A stretch of 64,000 nt of DNA from G963665185 sp049723905. Its GTDB lineage: Bacteria; Desulfobacterota; Desulfovibrionia; Desulfovibrionales; Desulfovibrionaceae. The stretch covers positions 806,001-870,000 of the forward strand of contig NZ_JBJKFD010000001.1 of assembly GCF_049723905.1 (NCBI RefSeq), in the 5' to 3' direction. This document shows positions 34,894 through 43,776 of the stretch, in pieces. The position numbers and the translations under genes were made by a program. The notes below the pieces were generated by a model. It was not told where the DNA came from. It saw nothing but the letters and a program-made list of their open reading frames with translations, and made no database searches. How positions within the stretch are numbered: position 1 is the stretch's first letter; every line of letters starts with the position of its first letter.

Positions 34894-35087
34894 CACGCAA
34901 TATGTCGTAAAAAACATCCTTGCATGAAGAAATTCTGTTGATGAAATCCTTTTTTTTGAAAATACTGCCGTAAGGTCTTTGCGACTCCGAATATGGAGAA
35001 AGCGTAGACACATGCGAACGAACGTCTTGTTACTATCCGTTGTCGACGAAGGTTCGCTACATTACCAATTAAACAAGGAGGTTGGTG

Positions 35088-35939
35088 TTGGACGAGGGTG
35101 GTTCTTCCGACGGCGGTTTTTGGCACACGCTTTCAAGCATTTTCCGCCTGAAACATGGGCCGAGCCTGGAAGATTCAATTCAGGACGCTCTTGAGGATGG
35201 AGAGGTAAAAAGCGACGATGTTCGTATGCTCCTCAATATTCTCAATCTTGACGACAAGCTGGTCCATGAAATCATGATCCCGCGCACAGACATTGTGTGC
35301 GCCGATCTTGCTGATGGCACCGACGAAGTAATTCGGCTCATTATCGAACGCGGACATTCCCGCATCCCTATTTACGAAAACGACAAAGACAATATCATTG
35401 GGATCGTCCATGCCAAGGACCTTCTCCGGTCCATGCACCCTTCCTGCCACGAACCGCCGGAACTCAAGACCGTGATGCGCCAGCCCATGTTTATACCCGA
35501 AAACAAAAATGTTCGGGACATGCTGCAGGAATTCAGGCGCAGCAAAATTCATCTTGCGGTTGCTGTTGACGAATATGGCGGAACTTCGGGACTGGTCACG
35601 CTTGAAGATGTCCTTGAAGAAATCGTTGGGGAAATAGAAGACGAGCACGACGCCAAACGCCCGGAAGAAATCAAGCATGTCGGCGACGGCACTACGCTCA
35701 TTTCCGGACGCGTGGAAATTGATGACTTAAACAAAGAATTCGACCTCGACATCTCCTCCGAACAGGTGGAAACTATCGGTGGGTATTTAAGCGAACTCAG
35801 CGGCCATGTTCCCAGGGAAAAAGAAAAATTTTCTTTTTCAGGAATGCGTTTCACTGTCATTGAAGCAGATCAGAAACAAGTCCGCTGGATACGAATAGAA
35901 CCAGATCCTCAGCCTAAAACAGTTGAAGCTGAAAGTTAG
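35088..35939 (+). CDS. CBS-pair/CorC-HlyC domain protein (hemolysin C family)
   Basis: A cytoplasmic protein of about 283 residues: tandem CBS domains (VHEIMIPRTDIVCAD and ELKTVMRQPMFIPENK begin the two) followed by a CorC/HlyC C-terminal domain (about 200-275). It lacks the membrane DUF21/CNNM part, so it is the short CorC type. The start is uncertain: AAGGAGG ends at 35081 and both GTG 35085 and TTG 35088 follow; TTG has the better spacing and is given. It ends 12 bases before lnt, an arrangement seen in many bacteria (ybeX-lnt). Confidence 0.85.
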   Translation: MDEGGSSDGGFWHTLSSIFRLKHGPSLEDSIQDALEDGEVKSDDVRMLLNILNLDDKLVHEIMIPRTDIVCADLADGTDEVIRLIIERGHSRIPIYENDKDNIIGIVHAKDLLRSMHPSCHEPPELKTVMRQPMFIPENKNVRDMLQEFRRSKIHLAVAVDEYGGTSGLVTLEDVLEEIVGEIEDEHDAKRPEEIKHVGDGTTLISGRVEIDDLNKEFDLDISSEQVETIGGYLSELSGHVPREKEKFSFSGMRFTVIEADQKQVRWIRIEPDPQPKTVEAES

Positions 35940-35951
35940 AGTTGTCGTGTA

Positions 35952-37457
35952 GTGTATATCGCCGTTATCGCCATCATTCTTGGAGCATGGATTGGCTTTG
36001 CCAATCCATTTCTGCATTTTCCCCCTTTTGCCCTTCTGGTTCCGGCCGGTCTGGCCTGGATGGGACGTACAGCCGCATCCCCGAAAAAAGCTTTTTTTCA
36101 CGGATTTTGGGCCGCTTCGATGGGATATGCAGGCTGCATGTACTGGTTGGTGATTCCAGTTCATTACTACGGTGGAATGAATTGGCTACTCTCTATTCCC
36201 TGCCCAATTCTGATCGGCATGTATCTGGCTGCATATGCAGGACTTTTCAGCCTTGCGACTTTTTACTGCCGTTCTTTTTCTCCCCTGCTTTTGGGACTGT
36301 TCTGCGGGGTGGGCTGGGCCTCCATTGAAGCCCTTCGTACATTTCTTTTCACTGGCTTTCCTTGGCTTAGTCTGGCATCGGCCTTCAGTCCGTGGCCCCT
36401 TTTTATACAAGGAGCCTCTGTCGTGGGAGGAATCGGCCTGGGAGTTATTTTCACTTCCATCGCAGTCTGGTTCACGGCATCAGGCTGGCGGCTGTCAGTG
36501 GACAAAGCCGTTGCTGTTTGCGCAATCAGCGTTGTACTTGTTTTTGGTTACCAGACCATAGACAACCTCCCAAAAGGAAAAAGCGCAACGGCCTGCGTTG
36601 TTCAGGGCAACATCGACCAAAGCCTCAAATGGGACCCTCAATATCAGAATGGTACAGTCGAACGCTACATAACCCTGAGCGAGGGGGCCGTAGCCAAACA
36701 AAAAACTGATTTCATTGTCTGGCCGGAAACCGCCCTCCCGTTCTATCTTCAGGACATCAACTCACTAGGTTCAGCCGTGCGAACCTTTGTGCGAGAAAAG
36801 CAAGTTCCCCTGGTTACAGGGACTCCTGCGTACATTTACCATCCTCAGGCTCACGATTACACCCTGTACAACAGAGCCTACCTCATTTCTCCCCATACAG
36901 CCCAGATGGAGGCCTACGACAAGGTACACTTGCTGCCTTTCGGCGAGTATATGCCACTGGCCGAATACATTCCCTTCAAAAAGCTGGTGGAATCTGTAGG
37001 AGACTTTGCCCCTGGGCATAAGCAAGGCCCGCTGCTTACAGGTAATCTTGCATTGGGCATACTCATCTGTTACGAAGCCATATTCCCGAAGTTGGCACAA
37101 ATACGTGTCGACAAAGGTTCGAACGTCTTGGTGAACATAAGTAACGACGCATGGTTTGGACGATCTAGCGCCCCCTTGCAACATCTGTTTCTTTCTTCTC
37201 TCAGGGCGGTTGAACAGGAACGTTGGCTTGTTCGCAGCACAAACACAGGAATTTCCGCATTTATCAGTCCTAAAGGGCAAATATTCAACGCTACGGACAC
37301 CTTTACAGCCACAGCAGCTACCCGAAAGATAACTCTTTTGGACACCGTAACTTTTTTTCATCGCAACTATCAAACTGTTCGCCTGACCATCTTTACGTCG
37401 GCAGCCCTGCTTTTTCTGTTTGGGATTGCCACACGGCGCCGCGAACACCTTCGTTAA
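35952..37457 (+). CDS. lnt: Apolipoprotein N-acyltransferase
   Basis: A 501-residue inner-membrane enzyme that adds the third acyl chain to lipoproteins. Start is a GTG at 35952. The first 200 residues form five or six membrane helices; the periplasmic nitrilase-like domain carries the Glu-Lys-Cys triad in VWPETALPF, YDKVHLLPFGEY and LICYEAIFP; a final helix (LTIFTSAALLFLFGI) closes the protein. It follows the CBS gene by 12 bases and precedes prfB by 13. Confidence 0.93.
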   Translation: MYIAVIAIILGAWIGFANPFLHFPPFALLVPAGLAWMGRTAASPKKAFFHGFWAASMGYAGCMYWLVIPVHYYGGMNWLLSIPCPILIGMYLAAYAGLFSLATFYCRSFSPLLLGLFCGVGWASIEALRTFLFTGFPWLSLASAFSPWPLFIQGASVVGGIGLGVIFTSIAVWFTASGWRLSVDKAVAVCAISVVLVFGYQTIDNLPKGKSATACVVQGNIDQSLKWDPQYQNGTVERYITLSEGAVAKQKTDFIVWPETALPFYLQDINSLGSAVRTFVREKQVPLVTGTPAYIYHPQAHDYTLYNRAYLISPHTAQMEAYDKVHLLPFGEYMPLAEYIPFKKLVESVGDFAPGHKQGPLLTGNLALGILICYEAIFPKLAQIRVDKGSNVLVNISNDAWFGRSSAPLQHLFLSSLRAVEQERWLVRSTNTGISAFISPKGQIFNATDTFTATAATRKITLLDTVTFFHRNYQTVRLTIFTSAALLFLFGIATRRREHLR

Positions 37458-37470
37458 GACAAGGAAAAGA

Positions 37471-38581
37471 ATGCAACAATATTCAGAACTCAAGTCTCAA
37501 GGGTCTGTCCTCTGCGAAAAATTCACTTCGCTCTGGAGGCGTCTTTGACCAGGAAGGACTGGAAAAACGCATTGCGGAAATAGAAACGGAAATCGCCAAG
37601 CCCGGAGCCTGGGACAATCCTGAAGCGATGACTCCGTTTATGCAGGAAAAGAGCCGTCTGGAAGACAAGCTGGACCGACTCAACGATTTAGCTCAGAGCA
37701 AAGAAGATTTGGACGAGTGGCTTGAGCTTGCCCAGGTGGAACAAAGCGAGGAAATCCTCGATGCACTTGCCGAACAGCTTGAAGCCCTCACCCATCTGCT
37801 CGAAGATATGGAGATGAGGGAACTCCTTTCCGAACCTGAAGACAAAAGCCACGCCATTCTGGAAATCCACCCGGGAGCTGGAGGCACCGAATCTCAGGAC
37901 TGGGCGGAAATGCTTTTGCGCATGTATAAGCGCTGGGCCGAACGAAACAAATTCAAGGTTTCCATCCTGGACTACCAGGACGGTGATGAAGCCGGAGTAA
38001 AAAGCGTCTCCCTTCAAATCGAAGGAAGCTACGCTTTCGGCCTGCTCAAATGCGAACGGGGCATTCACCGGCTCATTCGTATTTCCCCGTTTGACGCGTC
38101 CGGCAGACGTCACACTTCCTTTGCTTCAGTCGATGTGTATCCTGATGTTACGGGACAGGATATCGACGTGGACATGAAGGACGAAGATCTCCGCATTGAT
38201 GTATACCGAGCCAGCGGTCCAGGGGGGCAGCACGTTAACAAGACAAGTTCGGCCGTACGAATTACCCATATTCCCACAGGACTTGTGGCACAATGCCAAA
38301 ACGAAAAATCACAGCATCGCAACAAAGAACATGCGATGAAGATTCTTAAAGCTCGACTGTACGAGCTGGAACTCAACAAGATTAAGGCGGAAAGGCAGGC
38401 GGAATACGAAAACAAAAATGCCATAGCCTGGGGAAGCCAGATCAGGACGTACACACTCCAGCCCTACCGGCTGGTCAAAGACCATCGGACCAATACCGAG
38501 GTTGGAGATGTGGATTCCGTTTTGGACGGCAACCTCGAAGCCCTGATCCGAAACTACCTTTTGCAGTTTCACACGGGATAA
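37471..38581 (+). CDS. prfB: Peptide chain release factor 2, with programmed +1 frameshift
   Basis: A 369-residue release factor for UGA/UAA once the +1 shift is applied: 25 codons from the ATG at 37471, then frame change at the TGA at 37546, then 344 codons from 37547. Signature motifs include the tripeptide SPF (RISPFDASG) and the GGQ loop (SGPGGQHVNKTSSA). A frame-shifted N-terminus is standard for this family and is not a mutation. AAGGAAAA precedes the ATG. It follows lnt closely and is likely cotranscribed. Confidence 0.95.
37535..37549 (+). promoter_or_regulatory. prfB autoregulatory +1 frameshift site
   Basis: The sequence GGAGG-CGT-CTT-TGA-C fits the classical site: an internal Shine-Dalgarno element (37535-37539), three bases before the slippery CTT, and the in-frame TGA followed by C. 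When RF2 is scarce the ribosome slips forward one base to read GAC. Spacing equals that of E. coli prfB. Confidence 0.93.
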
Positions 38582-38585
38582 AGCT

Positions 38586-39416
38586 GTGAGTGAAAATTCT
38601 CTCGATAATCTGGCCCAGGAACTCGAAAACCTGCGCACCATATTACGTAATGCTGGAGGCTGTGACTCTCCTTGTGGCATGACAGCAATTCTACGTTTCT
38701 GTCGTGGACTGGATAAAACAGCATGGGAACAGATTGCCCAATCCGAGGAACTGCGCGACTGGCTGGCGGTTCCTTTGCAAGGCGATGTCTACCCCACAGT
38801 CCAACTGCTACAAAACAGATTGGACGCCCTCGCCCGTCAAAGTGAGAATGATCCTTTGACAGGACTGTCCAACCGAAGGGCTTTCGATCGCACCCTGGAT
38901 ATGGAAATGGAACGTGCGCGGCGAAACAAAACGCCGTTGTGTCTCATTCTCTTTGATCTCGACAACTTCAAAAAGGTCAACGATACCTACGGACACCCCT
39001 GTGGTGACAAGGTCCTGACCTCCTTTGCCGAGCTTCTGATGGCACACAAACGCAGATATGACATGGCTGCCCGAATAGGCGGAGAAGAATTCGCACTTAT
39101 TCTTTCCGGCGTAAGCCAGGTAAAAGCCCAAGGCATTGTAGAGCGTCTTCTGGGGACGCTGCGAGAGACAACCATCTGTTGCAAAGAGCATACTCTTTCA
39201 ATCACAAGTTCAGCTGGACTCTCCTCCTATAAAGGAAAGGTGACTCTCTCTGCCAAAGAACTCTTCGAACTGACCGACAAGGCCCTGTACGAAGCAAAAA
39301 ACACAGGCAAGGACAAGGTGGTCAACGCTCCTCTTCCGGACATGGTTGTTCCCGAACCTGACAAGACCCTGGTCCACTCCAACGAAAAACAGTTCCTCTT
39401 TTCCGGACTTAAGTGA
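38586..39416 (+). CDS. Diguanylate cyclase (GGDEF) protein
   Basis: A 276-residue soluble protein. The first 90 residues are helical and unassigned, followed by a GGDEF domain from about residue 95 with LTGLSNRRAFDR, the substrate Asp region FDLDNFKKVND, YGHPCGDKVL and the active-site motif as GGEEF (functional variant). No I-site RxxD is obvious before the GGEEF motif. Start is a GTG at 38586, five bases after the prfB stop, with no strong ribosome site, so translational coupling is likely. Confidence 0.87.
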   Translation: MSENSLDNLAQELENLRTILRNAGGCDSPCGMTAILRFCRGLDKTAWEQIAQSEELRDWLAVPLQGDVYPTVQLLQNRLDALARQSENDPLTGLSNRRAFDRTLDMEMERARRNKTPLCLILFDLDNFKKVNDTYGHPCGDKVLTSFAELLMAHKRRYDMAARIGGEEFALILSGVSQVKAQGIVERLLGTLRETTICCKEHTLSITSSAGLSSYKGKVTLSAKELFELTDKALYEAKNTGKDKVVNAPLPDMVVPEPDKTLVHSNEKQFLFSGLK

Positions 39417-39424
39417 GGACGCCA

Positions 39425-40249
39425 ATGAACAACAAAACTCTCAGCATCAGCATCCTCAGTGGCAAAGGCGGCGTCGGTAAAACCAACCTAGCCCTGAATC
39501 TCAGCTACTGCCTGCATAACTCAGGCCGTCATGTACTGCTCATGGACTGTGACCTGGGCCTGGCCAATGTGGATGTTATGCTTGGCATTTCTCCCGAGCG
39601 TAATCTCCAGGACCTTCTACAGCCCCAGTACATGAGCAAAGATGTGGTTGTCCCGCTGGAAGAGCCCGGTTTCGATTTTCTGCCTGCGGCATCCGGAGTA
39701 CCTGAACTCGTCGAAATGGACGAGGACATGCAGTCAGTTCTGTTCGATAAATTGACCGGAGTCATTTCCCAGTACGACTATCTCATTCTCGACCTGGGAG
39801 CAGGTATCAACGGCACGGTGCTTTCATTTGCAGCAATGACCCAGGTTCGGATAGTTGTCGTCACCTCTGAGCCGACGTCTCTCACAGACAGCTATGCCCT
39901 TATGAAAGTGCTGAGCACTCAGCACGGCATCAAAGATTTTTTGGTGGTTGTGAACCAGGCTGAATCTTCGGCTGAAGTCAAACAAACATTTGACAGGCTG
40001 CACGCAGCATGTTCCAAGTTTTTGGGCATTAATATTCGCCTGCTTGGCTCCGTCCGGCACGATGGAACCGTAACCGAGGCAATCCGGCAACAGAAGCCTC
40101 TGGTGCGCTTTGCACCGCAGTGTCCTGCTGCCAAAGATATTCATTCTGTAGCCTCAAAAGTTGCCCGTTTTCGGGCGGATAACCTTGAGGCTCTGGCTGG
40201 AAGGCCTGCGCTCCGGCCATTCCCAGACCAAAACCCGGATTTCCCTTGA
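39425..40249 (+). CDS. flhG: FlhG/MinD-like P-loop ATPase
   Basis: A 274-residue ParA/MinD-superfamily ATPase with the deviant Walker A SGKGGVGKT, switch I DCDLGLANVDVMLG and Walker B LILDLGAG. The LGLANVDVMLG signature is typical of the FlhG (YlxH/MotR) branch that controls flagellar number. Flagellar genes are not in the window, so the symbol is a family call. The ATG at 39425 has AGGA before it and starts 8 bases after the GGDEF gene stop. Confidence 0.82.
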   Translation: MNNKTLSISILSGKGGVGKTNLALNLSYCLHNSGRHVLLMDCDLGLANVDVMLGISPERNLQDLLQPQYMSKDVVVPLEEPGFDFLPAASGVPELVEMDEDMQSVLFDKLTGVISQYDYLILDLGAGINGTVLSFAAMTQVRIVVVTSEPTSLTDSYALMKVLSTQHGIKDFLVVVNQAESSAEVKQTFDRLHAACSKFLGINIRLLGSVRHDGTVTEAIRQQKPLVRFAPQCPAAKDIHSVASKVARFRADNLEALAGRPALRPFPDQNPDFP

Positions 40250-40343
40250 CGACATCCAGAGGCATCGGGCATAAAATCACAGTTCTCGCTTCTACTGCAA
40301 ACTGTACTTTTCTTGGCTAACAGAACAAATAAACGGACAGATC

Positions 40344-40619
40344 ATGAACAAAAGCGAACTCATCAAAACTCTGGCAGAAGACAAAGAGCTTCACGTGGAT
40401 GAAGCTGGTAAAATCGTCAACGCCTTCATCGACTCCATCAAAGACTCCCTCGTACGCGGAGAACGCGTGGAAATTCGAGGTTTCGGAAGTTTCAAGATAA
40501 AAGATTACAAAGGCTACAAAGGGCGCAACCCCAAAACCGGCGACATGGTTGAAGTTCAGCCTAAAAAACTTCCTTTTTTCCGTCCCGGAAAAGATTTGAA
40601 AGACTACCTCAACAGCTAA
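40344..40619 (+). CDS. HU/IHF-family DNA-bending protein
   Basis: A 91-residue histone-like protein. MNKSELIKTLAEDKEL is the family N-terminus; GFGSFKIKDYKGYKGRNPKTGD forms the DNA arm region (NPKTGD with the intercalating Pro nearby), and FFRPGKDLKDYL ends it. It resembles the IHF-alpha/HU branch that is often present in several copies in Desulfovibrio. It ends one base before the GTG of the next gene. Confidence 0.92.
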   Translation: MNKSELIKTLAEDKELHVDEAGKIVNAFIDSIKDSLVRGERVEIRGFGSFKIKDYKGYKGRNPKTGDMVEVQPKKLPFFRPGKDLKDYLNS

Positions 40620-40620
40620 C

Positions 40621-41493
40621 GTGATACATCGCTTTGTTCTCGCCGGAATCTTGGTTCTGGCGCTTGTTTCATCTGTCAACGCCGTAGCTCCCGCTTCGGC
40701 GTTGACTGTTTTGTACAGCGCCAGCACATACGGAGAAGCCAAGCCGTGTCCATCGTGAGGTAGCAAAACCTACGGCGGCTTGGCCCGGCGGGCTGGCTTT
40801 ATTTCTAATTTACGTACACGTTCCCAAGATGTCTCACCTGTCTTGGTGTTGGCTGGGCCTAATGAGTTTGTCGACCCACTCACGGGGAAAGCGCGTAGTA
40901 AAAATTTCCGCGCCATCCCGGAAGCATTCAGGCTGATGGATTATGATGCAGGAATGCTTTCGAGTGCTGATAAAAATTATCTAAGCACACATAAACTTCG
41001 GGCACCAGCTTCTTTTACGTTCCCGGACCACCTTACTGTTCGTAAGCTGAACCTAAACGGTGCACGTATCGCTTTGTTCATGCTGCCGGAATGCGGAGCT
41101 GAAGATATAACAAAGCTGGCAGATGAAATTTCGACCAAACATATGGAACTGCGTAAGGCCTCAGATATCATTATTGCAATCAGCCCTTTGGGCCTCGACC
41201 TGGAAAAAGAATTGCTGCAAAAGACAGACGGGCTGGATATTCTACTCGGCGGCGGGCCGGGATATGGTTTTTCTTCCCGTATAAACTCGAGTGGAAAAAC
41301 AATTTGGTCGCGCCCCTTTACTCGTGGCAAAACTCTGAATATTATCACTCTTCAGAATCTGCCCTCCGGTAATACATTTACCTGGGACAAAGGCATGAAC
41401 TTTCAGGCCGAAGTAACTCCGCTGGGCGATTCCATCAGGCAGGATCCGGCAGTAGAGCAAGTGCTCATACCCAACGGTCCTGCAAACAAATAA
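40621..41493 (+). CDS. Exported UshA-like selenoprotein with CxxU motif
   Basis: Frame 40621-41493 is open apart from a single TGA at 40756, read here as Sec46. The protein is then 290 residues, with a GTG start one base after the HU stop, a signal peptide (VLAGILVLALVSSVNA), and the motif CPSUG (Cys43, Sec46). The following GGLARRAGFI matches the 5'-nucleotidase/UshA family, in which GGLAR follows the first metal motif. The metal ligands expected in UshA (TNDTHG, GD, GGHTH) appear as SASTYG, AGPNE and GGGPGYG, so phosphoesterase activity is unlikely and a redox role is suggested. Without Sec insertion only 45 residues would be made; an ORF starting after the TGA would lack the signal peptide. 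Confidence 0.72.
40756..40796 (+). promoter_or_regulatory. Sec codon and candidate bacterial SECIS hairpin
   Basis: The UGA at 40756-40758 is followed by a hairpin: GCCC (40783-40786), loop GGC, GGGC (40790-40793), extended by three G-U pairs on each side. The GG of the apical loop lies about 29 bases after the UGA, within the window known for bacterial SECIS elements. A second possible fold uses GTAG/CTAC nearer the UGA. Confidence 0.5.
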
Positions 41494-41677
41494 CGACCAA
41501 TACACTTTGTAAGTACGGGTGTGCTTTTTTACGCGTATCCACGTCTGGATTGTTTTACCTGCAACCGGACATGAAAACATAGTTTCGTTTTCGGCCTGTC
41601 AGTTCAACTCGTCGTGAGAAGACTGACACCTCAGCTGGTACCACACAACCGGCTACCTTAATCCCAAGGAGATTGAA

Positions 41678-42556
41678 ATGCAGTTCACCGGAGCTTTTAC
41701 GGCCCTGATTACGCCGTTTAGAGACGGCCAGGTCGACGAGGAGTCGTATCGCGCCCTCATCGAATGGCAGATTGAAAATGGAATCCACGGCTTGGTACCT
41801 TGCGGCACCACCGGCGAATCCGCAACACTCTCCCATGACGAGCATAAACGGGTAATCTCCATCTGTGTGGATCAGGTCAAGGGCCGTGTGCCTGTCCTGG
41901 CAGGAGCTGGCTCGAACAATACACGTGAAGCCATCGAGCTGACCAAACATGCAAAAGACGCCAAGGCCGATGGTGCGTTGCTCATTACGCCCTACTACAA
42001 TAAGCCGACCCAGGCGGGACTTGTGGCCCACTTCAAGGCAATTGCCGAGAGCGTGAGCATTCCTACAATTGTTTACAACGTGCCGGGGCGTACAGGGACA
42101 AATTTGCTTCCTGAAACCCTCTTTACCATGGTCAAAGAGATTCCAGAGATTGTAGGTATCAAAGAAGCCACTGCCGATCTCAATCAGATTTCACGCATTC
42201 TGGAACTGTGCGGACGAGACTTCACAGTTCTCTCCGGCGATGACTTCACTGTCTTGGCCACGCTCGGCATTGGAGGAAGAGGCACCATATCAGTTGTTTC
42301 CAACGTGGTACCCGACAGAATGGCTGGCATGTACGATGCCTTTGTTCAGGGAGATTTGAACAAGGCTATGGATTTGCATTACGCCATGGCCCCCCTGTAC
42401 AGAGCCATGTTTATGCAGACCAACCCCATCCCAGCCAAAACATCCCTAAGCCTGATGGGACGTGTTCCCGAAGAGGTGAGGCTGCCGCTCCTCTGTATGG
42501 ATGATGCGGCCAAGGCTCAGCTTCGTGAAATTCTGGTTGCTTCCAACGTACTTTAA
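41678..42556 (+). CDS. dapA: 4-hydroxy-tetrahydrodipicolinate synthase
   Basis: A 292-residue lysine/meso-DAP pathway enzyme that condenses pyruvate with aspartate semialdehyde. Signatures are PCGTTGESATL, the Tyr motif YNVPGRTG and the Schiff-base Lys in GIKEATADL. Length and end are normal. AAGGAG lies 9 bases before the ATG. It is monocistronic, with 184 non-coding bases before it (no gene seen) and a strong terminator after it. Confidence 0.95.
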   Translation: MQFTGAFTALITPFRDGQVDEESYRALIEWQIENGIHGLVPCGTTGESATLSHDEHKRVISICVDQVKGRVPVLAGAGSNNTREAIELTKHAKDAKADGALLITPYYNKPTQAGLVAHFKAIAESVSIPTIVYNVPGRTGTNLLPETLFTMVKEIPEIVGIKEATADLNQISRILELCGRDFTVLSGDDFTVLATLGIGGRGTISVVSNVVPDRMAGMYDAFVQGDLNKAMDLHYAMAPLYRAMFMQTNPIPAKTSLSLMGRVPEEVRLPLLCMDDAAKAQLREILVASNVL

Positions 42557-42580
42557 GAGTCCCACGCACAAGAATATAAA

Positions 42581-42612
42581 AGCCCGTTCACTCCTGTGAG
42601 CGGGCTTTTTTT
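42581..42612 (+). terminator. Terminator of dapA
   Basis: AGCCCGTTCAC (42581-42591) pairs with GTGAGCGGGCT (42596-42606) through 11 bp with one T-G wobble, then a run of seven T. Confidence 0.9.
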
Positions 42613-42700
42613 GACCATGCATCAACTTGGGATTGCAACATCCCCCGCATATCGTTTTTTTTATTTCAAAAAATACGAGTTCAACGGGCTAAAGCCGTAA

Positions 42701-42734
42701 AAAAGGCCGCACAGGAAATCCCGTGCGGCCTTTT
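42701..42734. terminator. Terminator of ppaC (bidirectional)
   Basis: AAAAGGCCGCAC (42701-42712) and GTGCGGCCTTTT (42723-42734) are perfect 12-bp inverted repeats. A/T runs flank both arms, so it can act in either direction; it lies just after the ppaC stop on the minus strand. Confidence 0.85.
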
Positions 42735-42755
42735 AATTGGTACGGTGCCTTTGAC

Positions 42756-43676
42756 TTAGGCAAAAGCCTTTTCAAAAGGAGGAACGACCTGCTTTTTACG
42801 GGACAGCACGCCATCCAGCCATACGCTCTTACCGTCGACGCCCTTGCCGAAAGCCTTTTCAACAACGGCAGGATCATCGGACAGCACCAGCATATCGGAG
42901 CCTTCCTTCATAATGTCGGTCAGCAAAAGGAAAATGCTGTGGTGGCCGCCTTCGCTCTTAAGCTTTTCCATTTCAGCATACAGAGCTTCCTTGTAAGGCT
43001 CGAGAATGGACAGATCGACAACTTCGAGCTGGCCGATGCCGACTTTCTTGCCGGACATATCGAAATCCTTATAGTCACGCATAAGCAGTTCGGCAGCAGG
43101 TGTGCCGTCCACAGCGGACTTGACCTTGAACATTTCCACGCCCAGGTCCATGTACTCGGAAACACCAGCAATCTTGGCCAGAGTTTCCACAGCTTCCTTG
43201 TCCTGAGGAGTGCAGGTGGGCGACTTGAACATAACGGTGTCGCTAAGAATTGCACACATCAGCATACCAGCGATATTGGCCGGGATTTCCACGTTATAGA
43301 AATCGTACATGGCCTTGATAACAGTGCAGGAACAGCCCACAGGCCATACCCACATTTCAAGCGGGTTGCTTGTGGTCACATCGCCCAGCTTGTGGTGATC
43401 GACGACAGCAACGACCTCGCCCTTATCCAGATTGTCCAGGCTCTGAGCCAGATCGGAATGGTCAACCAGGATGATTTGCTTGTCGGTAGCGTCGGTCTGC
43501 ACTTCAGGAGCAGTACCGCCAAACTTTCCAAGCACGAATTTAGTTTCAGGGTTAACGGGACCCTGTGCAATGGGAGAGGCTTCGATGCCGCGCTTGCTCC
43601 ACAGATCGGCAATGGCGATAGCAGAAACAATGGTATCAGTATCCGGGTTTTTGTGTCCTACAACATAAGCAGCCAT
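42756..43676 (-). CDS. ppaC: Manganese-dependent inorganic pyrophosphatase (family II)
   Basis: A 306-residue DHH-family enzyme hydrolysing PPi, needed in sulfate reducers to pull sulfate activation by ATP sulfurylase. Metal motifs: GHKNPDTDTIVSA (His and two Asp), a further Asp in ILVDHSD, the DHH motif VVDHHKLGD, and the C-terminal SRKKQVVP with the phosphate-binding Arg-Lys. AGGAGGAAG precedes the ATG. An M29 aminopeptidase gene ends 100 bases upstream. Confidence 0.95.
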   Translation of the reverse strand: MAAYVVGHKNPDTDTIVSAIAIADLWSKRGIEASPIAQGPVNPETKFVLGKFGGTAPEVQTDATDKQIILVDHSDLAQSLDNLDKGEVVAVVDHHKLGDVTTSNPLEMWVWPVGCSCTVIKAMYDFYNVEIPANIAGMLMCAILSDTVMFKSPTCTPQDKEAVETLAKIAGVSEYMDLGVEMFKVKSAVDGTPAAELLMRDYKDFDMSGKKVGIGQLEVVDLSILEPYKEALYAEMEKLKSEGGHHSIFLLLTDIMKEGSDMLVLSDDPAVVEKAFGKGVDGKSVWLDGVLSRKKQVVPPFEKAFA

Positions 43677-43776
43677 GACTTCCTCCTGAAAGTATGATTA
43701 GTCGTCCAAACTGTCCGGTGTATGTGCCGCCTATCACAAAAAGGCGCTGCCTGCCAAGATGTAATCGCCCCTTTTT

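Noticed and set aside
37549..37627. prfB as a pseudogene because of the early TGA
   Set aside because: The TGA is part of the standard +1 frameshift element and both frames join correctly.
42723..43697. Plus-strand ORF of 324 residues opposite ppaC
   Set aside because: Shadow of a well-supported pyrophosphatase gene.
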